Shown here in pieces: positions 1 to 6,230 of a stretch of 9,288 nt of DNA. Location: NCBI GenBank assembly GCA_023255965.1, contig JAGDWE010000015.1:1-9288 (forward strand). Reading direction: 5' to 3'. This DNA comes from Desulfurococcales archaeon. GTDB taxonomy: Archaea; Thermoproteota; Thermoprotei_A; Sulfolobales; NBVN01. Within the stretch, counting starts at the first letter, position 1, and every line of letters starts with the position of its first letter. A program made the translations under genes and the position numbers. The notes beneath the pieces were generated by a model that did no database searches, was not told the origin of the DNA, and saw only the letters and a list, made by a program, of their open reading frames with translations.

Positions 1-52
1 CGCTATCCAACCGCCTCGAAAACAAATTTATGAAAAGCTCATAAACGCCCAT
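1..52 (-). CDS. Possible N-terminal fragment of a leftward gene, cut by the window edge
   Basis: On the minus strand an ATG at 50-52 opens a frame of 17 codons that stays open to the window edge. The peptide starts MGVYELFINLF. A G-rich stretch (GGCGGGG) lies immediately before the ATG. A TATA-like TTTTAAAG within the inverted repeat at 58-70 is centred about 20 bp upstream. No family can be recognised from 17 residues, and the open frame may be chance. Confidence 0.2.
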   Translation of the reverse strand, partial: MGVYELFINLFSRRLDS

Positions 53-108
53 CCCCGCCTTTAAAAGGCAAGGCTTTCGGTTGTAATTTGAGATTTATTT
101 ATTAAAGT

Positions 109-116
109 ATTTAAAT
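109..116 (+). promoter_or_regulatory. TATA box of tRNA-Gly
   Basis: TATTTAAA is centred about 28 bp before the mature tRNA 5' end at 140, the usual archaeal TATA spacing. A second AT-rich stretch at 124-133 lies too close to the tRNA to be preferred. Confidence 0.5.
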
Positions 117-139
117 CTTTTTCATTAAATTAATTTTTG

Positions 140-233
140 GCGGCGGTCGTCTAGCCTGGATTAGGACGCCGGCCTGCCATGGAGGTGATCCGTAGATCGC
201 CGGAAATCCCGGGTTCAAATCCCGGCCGCCGCA
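140..233 (+). tRNA. tRNA-Gly(GCC), intron-containing
   Basis: The cloverleaf folds fully. The acceptor GCGGCGG (140-146) pairs with CCGCCGC (226-232), with discriminator A233. The D-stem is 149-152 with 164-167. The anticodon stem CCGGC (169-173) pairs with GCCGG (199-203). The T-arm is CCGGG/TTCAAAT/CCCGG at 209-225. The anticodon GCC is at 176-178 in loop CTGCCA plus C198. The CCA end is not fully encoded, because the sequence continues CCT. An 18-nt intron interrupts the loop at the canonical 37/38 site. The mature tRNA is 76 nt before CCA addition. Confidence 0.95.
180..197 (+). other. tRNA-Gly intron with canonical bulge-helix-bulge
   Basis: This 18-nt intron lies at tRNA position 37/38. 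The four-base helix of 174-177 (CUGC) with 192-195 (GUAG), including one G-U pair, is flanked by 3-nt bulges 178-180 and 196-198. The inner stem is GGA (181-183) with UCC (189-191) around a 5-nt loop. This is the standard substrate of archaeal tRNA splicing endonuclease, so both splice sites are assigned with good confidence. Confidence 0.9.
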
Positions 234-239
234 CCTAGA

Positions 240-247
240 TTAAAAGT
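240..247 (+). promoter_or_regulatory. TATA-like box for the Trm9-like gene
   Basis: TTAAAAGT lies just after the tRNA-Gly 3' end. Its centre is about 23 bp before a GTG at 266 and about 46 bp before an ATG at 290. It predicts transcription starting near 266-272. That argues against the TTG at 251 as start and allows a leaderless GTG or a short-leader ATG. Confidence 0.4.
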
Positions 248-265
248 ATCTTGGAAGGTGTTGCG

Positions 266-979
266 GTGGTATTCGTTATCGAGGAAATAATGCACGTATA
301 TGATGAAATAGCGGCTGGATACTTAAATGTTAGGAGTAGGTTTTGGGACGTTATTATGGAGTTAGATGTACATCATGGATGGGTAGGGGATATCGGCTGC
401 GGTCCCTGTCATAATGGCTTACGGCTGGCTATGGATCGTCGTATAAGTGTTTTATGTGTAGATTTATCATTTAATATGCTCAGACAATCGAGGATGTTGT
501 TTAGTAAGATGAGGTCTGAGGAATTAGATATTAGATCACATATGATCCAGGGTGATATGAGGTTTTTACCTATCAGGTCTTCTTCCCTAAGTGCTTTACT
601 ATATATTGCATCAATAAATCATATACCACCTGAGTACTTAAACCAGGTCTTCAAGGAATGTTATAGAGTCTTAAAGCCCTCCGGTAAGGCATTAATAACT
701 CTATGGGCATTAACCCACCCGTCTGTTGTAAAGGCATTACTGTGTAAGGCTTTTAAGGTGCTGCTTAAACCTAGCGAATTAAAGTTAAGGAGCTTTCTCG
801 ACATTTACGTACCGTGGAGAAGAAGGGAAAAGACGTATTACAGGTATTATCATATCTACAGACGTAAGGAGGTAGTTTCCACATTAAGTAAGTTAGGTTT
901 TAAGGTAATTAAGGTGGGTGTGTATAACCCTCATAGAAGATTATTTCCAGAGAACCACTATATAATATTAATTAAGTAG
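266..979 (+). CDS. SAM-dependent methyltransferase, Trm9/ABH8-like (tRNA wobble uridine)
   Basis: This is a class I methyltransferase of about 237 aa. The N-terminal VYDEIAAGY followed by an R-x-R-F-W segment is the signature of the Trm9/ABH8 family. Trm9 methylates carboxymethyl-uridine at tRNA position 34 to mcm5U. Motif I is DIGCGP, followed by an acidic CVDLS strand, QGDMRFLP, a motif-IV-like region, RVLKPSGKALITLW, and a C-terminal PENHYIILIK ending typical of the family. Three starts are possible. TTG 251 lies upstream of the expected transcription start. GTG 266 is preceded by GGAAGGTG at 252-259 and is chosen here. ATG 290 is preceded by GAGG and would also keep the whole domain. The gene lies 32 bp after tRNA-Gly and its last 12 nt overlap the 3' end of the convergent elp3 gene, its probable pathway partner. 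The methyltransferase fold is certain. The exact RNA substrate is inferred from family and neighbour. Confidence 0.85.
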   Translation: MVFVIEEIMHVYDEIAAGYLNVRSRFWDVIMELDVHHGWVGDIGCGPCHNGLRLAMDRRISVLCVDLSFNMLRQSRMLFSKMRSEELDIRSHMIQGDMRFLPIRSSSLSALLYIASINHIPPEYLNQVFKECYRVLKPSGKALITLWALTHPSVVKALLCKAFKVLLKPSELKLRSFLDIYVPWRRREKTYYRYYHIYRRKEVVSTLSKLGFKVIKVGVYNPHRRLFPENHYIILIK

Positions 980-2431
980 CTTCATCATGTATGGAGAATC
1001 ACGTTCCCTCCAATAGCCTAATTTCCTATAGTATTCTCTAACGCCTACACCCGACAATATTAATATCTTCCTTTTATCGTATTTATTTAGCATCAACTCT
1101 TCAGCCTTACTTAGTAGTAGAACACCATAGCCTCGGTGTTGGAATTCGTGATCTAGCGGCTCCTCCCCGACAGGTACCTGGGGTCCGTAAACATGCAGTT
1201 CCCTAACTATGGCAGTCTTATTATCTATCTCATGCCTGAATGCGTCCTCTGAGGGAATTCTAACCCTTATAAATCCAAGTAGTACGTTATTGACCTTATC
1301 CTCGGCACTTATAAATACTTCTAAGCCGCCGCTAGCCTCGTACTCCTCCACGGATACATCAGCTCTATACGGCTTTACATTACGTTTGTATAACGCCCTG
1401 CCGACCTCCCTATACCTTATTTCATTTATTGCTATCCCCTTACTTAACGTAGCGGCCTCCACCAACTCACGGAGATTACCCTTCTTAGGTCCAGCCTCAA
1501 TGTAATTAGCAGGTATATCCCTTTGGATCCTCATAACTCTAACCCATCTAGGTATATAGCGGTACATCTCAGAGATTAGTTCAACTGCCTCCTCATCAGT
1601 AAGTGCTTTATATTCGCCCCTAATCCATAGGTCATATAGTTTAGTTCCTTTAACTACTAATGTAGGGTAAATCTTAAGCATGTCCGGCCTGAAATCAGGG
1701 TTATCAAATATTTCACGGACACATTCTAAATCGCGTCTAAAGTCGCTTCCAGGTAAGCCCGGCATTATATGGTAGACAACCTTAAATCCGGAGTCCTTAA
1801 GTAGTTTAGTTGCCTTAACGACTTCCTTAACGGTATGACCTCTGTTAATGAGTTGTAGTATGTCATCATATATGCTTTGAACTCCTAACTCAACCCTAGT
1901 ACCGCCAAGGTATAGCAACCTATTTACTTGGTATTCATTAATTTGGTCAGGCCTAGTTTCAAAGGTTAGCCCTACAACTCTGATCCTAGCTGACTCATTG
2001 ATGCTCTGAGCCACCTCTAGCGGGGGTGGTTCCTTAGATCTCCCTTCGGGGTACCTATTAAATGCGTCGAAAATTGATGCGACAAACCACTCCTGATACC
2101 ACTCAGGGAGCGCTGTAAACGTACCTCCCATAACGATTACGTCGACCTTACTAGGTCTATGGCCTAATGCCTCATACTGCTTCAACCTTATCCTAACCTG
2201 CTCGTAGGGATCAAAGTTAACTCTTTTAGCTCTCATCAAAGCAGGTTCATCACCAAAGTAGCTTTGAGGACTATTGAATTCAGGACCACCTGGGCAGTAT
2301 ATGCACTTACCGTGGGGGCACGGATATGGTGCAGTCATAACAGCGACTACGGTAACTCCTGAAAGTATTCTAGTTATCTTTCTACATCGACCCTTAAAGG
2401 AGTTACTATCTACAATTATGTTCTGCATCAT
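968..2431 (-). CDS. elp3: Elp3: tRNA uridine-34 carboxymethyl-forming enzyme (radical SAM plus GNAT)
   Basis: This 487-aa protein has both Elp3 modules. The radical-SAM domain carries its 4Fe-4S motif CPHGKCIYC (Cys38, Cys43, Cys46) followed by PGG, then MGGTFTALP (101-109), FETRPD (157-162), ELGVQS (181-186) and IQRDIP (302-307). The C-terminal GNAT domain has LHVYGPQVPVGE (412-423), the acetyl-CoA loop QHRGYG (431-436) and SGVGVREYYRKLGY (460-473). Elp3 uses SAM radical chemistry and acetyl-CoA to build cm5U at tRNA wobble uridines, and archaeal Elp3 is known to do this alone. The N-terminus is short, with the first cluster cysteine at residue 38. The linker segment INEIRYREVG (335-344) lacks the cysteines usually found just before REV. 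A TATA box about 26 bp upstream of tandem ATGs (2431, 2428) suggests a leaderless transcript. It is convergent with the Trm9-like gene and divergent from tRNA-Glu. Confidence 0.96.
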   Translation of the reverse strand: MMQNIIVDSNSFKGRCRKITRILSGVTVVAVMTAPYPCPHGKCIYCPGGPEFNSPQSYFGDEPALMRAKRVNFDPYEQVRIRLKQYEALGHRPSKVDVIVMGGTFTALPEWYQEWFVASIFDAFNRYPEGRSKEPPPLEVAQSINESARIRVVGLTFETRPDQINEYQVNRLLYLGGTRVELGVQSIYDDILQLINRGHTVKEVVKATKLLKDSGFKVVYHIMPGLPGSDFRRDLECVREIFDNPDFRPDMLKIYPTLVVKGTKLYDLWIRGEYKALTDEEAVELISEMYRYIPRWVRVMRIQRDIPANYIEAGPKKGNLRELVEAATLSKGIAINEIRYREVGRALYKRNVKPYRADVSVEEYEASGGLEVFISAEDKVNNVLLGFIRVRIPSEDAFRHEIDNKTAIVRELHVYGPQVPVGEEPLDHEFQHRGYGVLLLSKAEELMLNKYDKRKILILSGVGVREYYRKLGYWRERDSPYMMKLLN

Positions 2432-2450
2432 CGCAGCTACCTTTAATTAG

Positions 2451-2466
2451 GTATAAAAACTAAAAA
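2451..2466. promoter_or_regulatory. Bidirectional AT-rich promoter, elp3 / tRNA-Glu
   Basis: Read leftward, TTTTTATA (2452-2459) is centred about 25 bp before the elp3 ATG at 2431, giving a leaderless start. Read rightward, TATAAAAA in the same bases is about 36 bp before tRNA-Glu at 2492, and a second CTAAAAAC (2460-2467) is about 28 bp before it. Either box could serve the tRNA. No other AT-rich element lies between the two genes. Confidence 0.5.
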
Positions 2467-2491
2467 CCTTTAGTAAGTAGTAGTATGTAGT

Positions 2492-2595
2492 GCCGCGGTA
2501 GTATAGCCCGGTCAAGTATGCGGGCCTTTCGAGCACACCGGCCTTCATTGCGTGGAGAGCCCGTGACCCGGGTTCAAATCCCGGCCGCGGCACCA
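2492..2595 (+). tRNA. tRNA-Glu(TTC), intron-containing, CCA encoded
   Basis: The acceptor GCCGCGG (2492-2498) pairs with CCGCGGC (2585-2591), with discriminator A2592 and encoded CCA at 2593-2595. The anticodon stem CGGGC (2521-2525) pairs with GCCCG (2559-2563). The anticodon TTC is at 2528-2530. The T-arm is CCGGG/TTCAAAT/CCCGG at 2568-2584. Removing 26 nt gives the 7-nt loop CTTTCGA. The splice site is ambiguous because GAGC recurs at both ends of the insertion. tRNA-Glu(UUC) is a classical substrate for wobble-uridine modification by the Elp3 pathway, whose gene is divergently transcribed next door. Confidence 0.93.
2533..2558 (+). other. tRNA-Glu intron, about 26 nt, relaxed splice motif
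   Basis: The size is fixed by the cloverleaf but the ends can slide from 36/37 to 40/41. No register gives a full bulge-helix-bulge. The best half is UUUC (2527-2530) with GAGA (2555-2558), a 3-nt bulge GAG (2531-2533), then CAC (2534-2536) with GUG (2552-2554). This favours cleavage at 38/39 with no proper 3' bulge. Confidence 0.6.
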
Positions 2596-2673
2596 TAAAA
2601 CTACTGCAGCAATTAAATAATGGTTAGGTACCATCAAATGCATAACATTATAGAAAGCAATAGCCAATACATG

Positions 2674-2780
2674 TGGCGGGCCCGGGGGGATTTGAACCCC
2701 CGACCACCGGCATCCCCGACCGTCAGTGGCACCCAAGCCTTTAGGAGGCCGGCACTCTATCCTGGCTGAGCTACGGGCCC
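2674..2780 (-). tRNA. tRNA-Arg(CCT), intron-containing, CCA encoded
   Basis: On the minus strand the acceptor GGGCCCG (2780-2774) pairs with CGGGCCC (2684-2678), with discriminator G2677 and encoded CCA (2676-2674). The anticodon stem CCGGC (2752-2748) pairs with GCCGG (2711-2707). The anticodon CCT is at 2745-2743. The T-arm is GGGGG/TTCAAAT/CCCCC at 2701-2685. About 29 nt must be removed to give the loop CTCCTAA or CTCCTAT. Confidence 0.93.
2712..2740 (-). other. tRNA-Arg intron, 29 nt, relaxed splice motif
   Basis: The exon bases CUCC (positions 32-35) can pair with intron GGGG (2717-2714). The flanking bulges are 4 nt (UAAA) and 2 nt (AU) instead of 3 and 3, and the inner stem GGCU/GGUC relies on G-U pairs. 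Cleavage could be at 37/38 or 38/39. The coordinates given assume 38/39, which yields the common loop CTCCTAA. Confidence 0.6.
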
Positions 2781-2814
2781 TACCAACTCCAACATAATTA
2801 ACTCAACTAACCAA

Positions 2815-2822
2815 TTTTAAAG
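2815..2822 (-). promoter_or_regulatory. TATA-like box of tRNA-Arg
   Basis: The minus strand reads CTTTAAAA here, about 38 bp before the mature tRNA 5' end at 2780. This fits a short 5' leader. It is the strongest TATA match on this side of the tRNA. Confidence 0.35.
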
Positions 2823-2864
2823 ATTTAGTTAATTATCGTAAAATCAATAAAATCAACTAAAGCT

Positions 2865-3060
2865 TAGATGGTGCTATCAGGTAGCACTTACCCTAGATGT
2901 ACTGTGATTATTCATAAAGCTCGGGTGGGGAGTAATATGGGGTCCACGTCTTCTATAAGATGGAGAAGGCTAGGGTGGGTACCACTTAATTAAGGGGCGG
3001 TACGATGCTAGGAAGAGGGAGGTTACTAGATCGTAGGATCCTGCGAGGGCGTGGAGCAAA
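2865..3060 (+). ncRNA. Candidate structured non-coding RNA (unidentified)
   Basis: The 287-bp gap between tRNA-Arg and tRNA-Leu has no plausible ORF but several strong inverted repeats. They are GTGCTA(2871-2876)/TAGCAC(2882-2887) with a 5-nt loop, ACCCTA(2890-2895)/TAGGGT(2971-2976), GTCTTCT(2948-2954)/AGAAGGC(2964-2970), GTGG(2925-2928)/CCAC(2944-2947), and TACGAT-g-CTAG(3001-3011)/CTAGATCGTA(3026-3035). Helices 2944-2947, 2948-2954, 2964-2970 and 2971-2976 abut with no unpaired base between them, as in a stacked multi-helix junction. AT-rich DNA at 2815-2858 could supply a promoter. The strand is uncertain because inverted repeats are symmetric. I see no RNase P CR-I or CR-V, SRP helix-8 or C/D box consensus, so no identity is proposed. 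The ends are approximate. Confidence 0.3.
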
Positions 3061-3067
3061 CCTTAAG

Positions 3068-3152
3068 TGCGGGGGGTGGGATTCGAACCCACGCAGGCCT
3101 ACGCCATCGGGGCCTAAGCCCGACCCCTTTGACCTAGCTCGGGCACCCCCGC
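3068..3152 (-). tRNA. tRNA-Leu(TAG)
   Basis: On the minus strand the acceptor GCGGGGG (3152-3146) pairs with CCCCCGC (3075-3069), with discriminator A3068. The anticodon stem TCGGG (3123-3119) pairs with CCCGA (3111-3107). The loop CTTAGGC carries anticodon TAG (3116-3114). A long variable region contains GGC-GTAG-GCC, as expected of a class II tRNA-Leu. The T-arm is GTGGG/TTCGAAT/CCCAC. There is no intron and no encoded CCA. Confidence 0.94.
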
Positions 3153-3175
3153 CCTATTGTATTTCTTAGATGATG

Positions 3176-3183
3176 TTTTAAAT
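3176..3183 (-). promoter_or_regulatory. TATA box of tRNA-Leu
   Basis: The minus strand reads ATTTAAAA, centred about 27 bp before the tRNA-Leu 5' end at 3152. The moeA box lies within 15 bp on the other strand, so the two divergent promoters are nearly back to back. Confidence 0.5.
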
Positions 3184-3186
3184 TCT

Positions 3187-3195
3187 TTTATTTAA
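3187..3195 (+). promoter_or_regulatory. TATA box of moeA
   Basis: TTTATTTAA is centred at about 3191 and predicts a transcription start near 3218, giving a leader of roughly 10 nt before the ATG at 3229. Confidence 0.4.
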
Positions 3196-3228
3196 TTTAG
3201 TACAATAAATTATGTCTGGTATGGTGCT

Positions 3229-5193
3229 ATGGCTAAAGTTTTCCATACGTTGGCATCCATCAATGATGTTTTAGGTGTTCTAACTAGGTATATCGAGTTA
3301 TCGCCTAAGGGGGTTGAAGTAGTTAGTTTAGGTGATGCTTTATGGAGGGTTTTAGCTGAGGACGTCTATGCTCCGCTAGATGTTCCGCCGTTTGATAGGT
3401 CTGAGGTTGATGGTTACGCAGTTTTATCGGATAGCGTTGTTGGTGCTGATGATGAGAATCCGATCAAATTAAGGGTCGTAGGAGTTTCTAAGATAGGTAG
3501 ACCTTCATTAAATACTGTTGGTCTTGGCGAGGCTATTGAGATAGATACTGGGGCAGTTATTCCGCGGGGAGCTAATTCTGTTGTTATGGTTGAGCACTGT
3601 AGGAGGGATGGCGATTACGTGTATGTATATAGGTCGGTGGCCCCAGGCGAGAACGTGTCGTTTGCCGGTAGTGATATAATGATAGGTGATTTGGTACTAG
3701 GTAAAGGGTCGCTAATAACTCCTAGGGAATTACCATTACTCGCCGCACTAGGTATAAGCAAGGTTAAGGTGTTCAGGAAACCTAAGGTGGGATTAATATC
3801 CATAGGATCGGAGTTAAGGAATCCAGGCGAAGCGCTTTACTACGGTGAGATATACGATGTTAATACGTACTCGATATATGGTTTACTAAGGGAGATGTAC
3901 ATAGAGCCTACAATATACGGTATAGTGAGGGACGATTTCGATGCACTCAGTAGTGCGTTATCCAGAGCGCTGGAGGAAAATGACATCGTAATTACTAGTG
4001 GGGGCACATCGGCGGGGGTCACGGACATCACGTATAGGGTCATAAATTCGTTAGGAAGTCCTGGGATAATCATACATGGCATTAAGGTGAGGCCGGGCAA
4101 ACCGACAGTTATAGGTGTGGTTGATGGGAAGTTGGTGATCGGGTTACCTGGTTTCCCATTATCAGCGATAATGATATTTAACGTAGTGGTGAAGCCAATA
4201 CTATCTAGGTTCTTAGGATTAAATAGCATCCCCGAGACTAAGGTTAAAGCGCAGATCTCTGACAGGATAGTTAGTAGTAGGGGAGTAGAGCAATTAATAC
4301 CAGTTGCGATAGTTAAGGACGGTGAGCTCAAAGCCTATCCTATACCCTTTACCTCTGGGACGGTATCAGCTATTAGTAGGGCGGACGGCTTCATCAGGGT
4401 GCCTGAGAACTTAGGTGTATTAGAGAGCGGTACGTATGTTGATGTCTACTTGTTCAGTGTTGGTGTAAATGTGCCGGACATGGTATTCATAGGGAGCCAT
4501 GATTACGGGGTTAATTTGGCTTTAACTCTGCTTAGAAGCAGACCTCATGTTAAGGTAATTAACGTTGGCTCGCTCGCCGGTATATTAGCTATTAAAAGGG
4601 GCGAAGCAGATATATCCGGGATCCACTTGCTTGATGAGGAATCTGGACAGTATAATATTACCTTTTTAAGGAAGTTCAACATAGCTTCTGATGCTGTGCT
4701 TGTGAAGGGTTACCTAAGGAACGTGGGATTGATAGTTAGGCGAGGTAATCCTAAAAACATTAAAGGCGTTGAGGATTTATTGAGGAATGACGTAGTCTTT
4801 ATAAATAGGAATAAAGGTTCAGGAACTAGGACCCTACTAGATATAATGCTTAGGAATCTGGCTAGAAAATTAGGTAGGGACTTCCTAGGGATTGCAAAGT
4901 CCATTAAGGGATATAGTAATGAGGCGAAAACGCATTCAGCCGTTGCAGCTGCTGTGGCTCAGGGAAGGGCTGATGTAGGTTTAGGGATAGAGGCGGCTGC
5001 CAGGATGTACGGGCTTGACTTCATACCTCTACATAAGGAGGAGTATGACTTCTTAGTCAGAGTTGATAGAATGAGTAAGCGATGTGTTAGAGAATTCATT
5101 GATATCCTTAAAAGTGATGACTTCCGTAGGGAACTAAGTAAGTTATGTGGGTATGAGGTTCCAGACGATATTGGGTCAATAATTAAGGTATAA
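3229..5193 (+). CDS. moeA: MoeA molybdopterin molybdenumtransferase fused to a periplasmic-binding-protein-like domain
   Basis: This 654-aa protein has two parts. Residues 1-411 are a complete MoeA. They contain PPFDRSEVDGYAV (53-65), DTGAVIP (106-112), the molybdopterin-binding domain from about 186 with SGGTSAGVTD (257-266) and GLPGFPLSA (305-313), and a C-terminal beta domain at about 335-411. MoeA inserts molybdate (or tungstate in many hyperthermophiles) into adenylated molybdopterin in the cytoplasm. Residues 416-654 form a binding-protein-like domain with GSHDYG, RGEADISGIHL, RNKGSGTRTLLD and VAQGRADVGLGIE motifs. It has no signal peptide, so it is cytosolic and may sense or deliver a ligand such as the oxyanion or a cofactor form. 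This fusion is a known archaeal and bacterial arrangement. The ATG at 3229 is the only in-frame ATG near the predicted promoter. The gene is convergent with tRNA-Ala 8 bp downstream. No other molybdenum cofactor gene is in the window. Confidence 0.95.
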   Translation: MAKVFHTLASINDVLGVLTRYIELSPKGVEVVSLGDALWRVLAEDVYAPLDVPPFDRSEVDGYAVLSDSVVGADDENPIKLRVVGVSKIGRPSLNTVGLGEAIEIDTGAVIPRGANSVVMVEHCRRDGDYVYVYRSVAPGENVSFAGSDIMIGDLVLGKGSLITPRELPLLAALGISKVKVFRKPKVGLISIGSELRNPGEALYYGEIYDVNTYSIYGLLREMYIEPTIYGIVRDDFDALSSALSRALEENDIVITSGGTSAGVTDITYRVINSLGSPGIIIHGIKVRPGKPTVIGVVDGKLVIGLPGFPLSAIMIFNVVVKPILSRFLGLNSIPETKVKAQISDRIVSSRGVEQLIPVAIVKDGELKAYPIPFTSGTVSAISRADGFIRVPENLGVLESGTYVDVYLFSVGVNVPDMVFIGSHDYGVNLALTLLRSRPHVKVINVGSLAGILAIKRGEADISGIHLLDEESGQYNITFLRKFNIASDAVLVKGYLRNVGLIVRRGNPKNIKGVEDLLRNDVVFINRNKGSGTRTLLDIMLRNLARKLGRDFLGIAKSIKGYSNEAKTHSAVAAAVAQGRADVGLGIEAAARMYGLDFIPLHKEEYDFLVRVDRMSKRCVREFIDILKSDDFRRELSKLCGYEVPDDIGSIIKV

Positions 5194-5201
5194 CAATTTC
5201 A

Positions 5202-5278
5202 TGGTGGACCGGCCGGGATTCGAACCCGGGACCTCTGCCGTGCGAGGGCAGCGCTCTTCCAGGCTGAGCTACCGGCCC
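5202..5278 (-). tRNA. tRNA-Ala(CGC), CCA encoded
   Basis: On the minus strand the acceptor GGGCCGG (5278-5272) pairs with CCGGTCC (5212-5206) through a G3-U70 wobble, the universal alanine identity element. The discriminator is A5205 and CCA is encoded at 5204-5202. The anticodon stem is CTGCC/GGCAG. The loop CTCGCAC carries anticodon CGC (5244-5242). The T-arm is CCGGG/TTCGAAT/CCCGG. It has no intron. Confidence 0.96.
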
Positions 5279-5304
5279 CTTTAGTTACTATAAATGAACT
5301 ACGG

Positions 5305-5316
5305 ATTAAAATTTTA
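5305..5316 (-). promoter_or_regulatory. TATA region of tRNA-Ala
   Basis: The AT-only stretch ATTAAAATTTTA, read TAAAATTTTAAT on the minus strand, is about 27-38 bp before the tRNA-Ala 5' end. It lies immediately after the stop codon (5318-5320) of the upstream radical-SAM gene, so the tRNA has its own promoter. Confidence 0.4.
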
Positions 5317-5317
5317 T

Positions 5318-6211
5318 CTAAGGGTTTAAGTATGTACTACCATCGCATGCGATTCCGGGGGTCGATATACCTAGTGATTCCCTGCACACAGCAAATGATA
5401 TTCCCTCGCTCTCACAGAGTTCTTTAACCCTCAATAAGTAGCTAAGTCTTAGATCTCGGGGTAAGTACACGTAGTTAGATATCTTTTCACCAGCCCTATA
5501 AAGGCTACTTAACCTATCATATACTGCGGGTAGCGCCTTAGAAATCCTGTAGAGGATCTCTGGTCTCACCTTAAGCGTAGAAGCAGTTATATGTACCACG
5601 CCGGCGTTTGCCAAGCTCCTTACTAAGTTCCTAAGCATGGTTTCATCGTCGTTGACGTAGGGTATAATGGGATCGATCCTCGCCGTAACAGTTATTCTAC
5701 TCTCAGATAATTCACTTAACGCCCTAATTCTGTTGCTAGGTAGGGGCGCGTTAGGTTCTATCATCTTTGATGTCGATTCGTCTAATGTTGTTACTGTGAT
5801 TGATACCACCGTATTACCCTTACGCAAGATATCTATGTCCCTTAGAACTAAGTCGGATTTGGTGATTATTAGCAGCGGATGCCCGCTATTAATTAGTATC
5901 TTAATGACCCGCCTAGTTAATCCCAAGATGGCCTCTGGGGGCGTGTATGGATCACTGCTATTACTTAATGATATGGGGATCCCCTTAGGTAGCTTACTTA
6001 AGTCGCTTAAGCAGTTCTTAATTAAATTCTTCTTAGGCCGGGGTCTATCGAAGTCCCTTATATAGGTTCTTGCATAGCAGTATATACATCCATGCCCGCA
6101 ACCAGTATATGGATTTAAATTAAATTTTATAGGACATGAACACACCTTAGACTTCCATGGATCGAAGTACCGTATTATCCTACCTTGACCTATTAAAACC
6201 ATATTACGCAT
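5318..6211 (-). CDS. Radical SAM protein, spore photoproduct lyase-like family (COG1533 type)
   Basis: This 297-aa protein has the 4Fe-4S motif TGCGHGCIYCYAR (Cys38, Cys42, Cys45, spacing CxxxCxxC), preceded by two extra cysteines (24, 26). SNSSDPYTPPE in the second third is typical of the SplB-like group. The C-terminal region carries three more cysteines. Enzymes of this family use SAM radicals. Bacterial SplB repairs the thymine spore photoproduct, but the substrate of the archaeal homologues is not established and I do not assign one. ATGs at 6211 and 6202 are both possible starts, and GAAAGGA precedes the first. Only 19 nt separate the ATG from the tRNA-Ser 3' end on the same strand. The DNA where a TATA box should lie is the G/C-rich tRNA itself, so the gene may be co-transcribed with that tRNA. 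It is followed by tRNA-Ala. Confidence 0.9.
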   Translation of the reverse strand: MRNMVLIGQGRIIRYFDPWKSKVCSCPIKFNLNPYTGCGHGCIYCYARTYIRDFDRPRPKKNLIKNCLSDLSKLPKGIPISLSNSSDPYTPPEAILGLTRRVIKILINSGHPLLIITKSDLVLRDIDILRKGNTVVSITVTTLDESTSKMIEPNAPLPSNRIRALSELSESRITVTARIDPIIPYVNDDETMLRNLVRSLANAGVVHITASTLKVRPEILYRISKALPAVYDRLSSLYRAGEKISNYVYLPRDLRLSYLLRVKELCESEGISFAVCRESLGISTPGIACDGSTYLNP

Positions 6212-6230
6212 TCCTTTCGTTAATTAGAGG

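Noticed and set aside
1209..1505. Open frame opposite elp3
   Set aside because: It is a shadow of the well-supported elp3 frame, with no family features and no promoter.
2545..2736. Open frame of 63 codons on the minus strand
   Set aside because: It runs through parts of tRNA-Glu and tRNA-Arg, and the peptide is translated tRNA sequence.
2865..3060. Minimal RNase P RNA or SRP RNA
   Set aside because: I found neither the conserved CR-I (GGAAAGTC-like) and CR-V (ACAGA-like) elements nor the SRP helix-8 GGAAGGGAGCAG-like motif on either strand. An AGCAAACC near 3054 resembles a bacterial RNase P element but has no room for the following parts before tRNA-Leu.
3840..4331. Long minus-strand frame (163 codons) inside moeA, with shorter ones at 3615-3803 and 4710-4904
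   Set aside because: They are antisense to conserved MoeA and binding-domain motifs, and their composition is typical of reverse-strand shadows.
5667..6065. Plus-strand frame of 132 codons opposite the radical-SAM gene
   Set aside because: It is the hydrophobic shadow of a gene with clear cysteine motifs.
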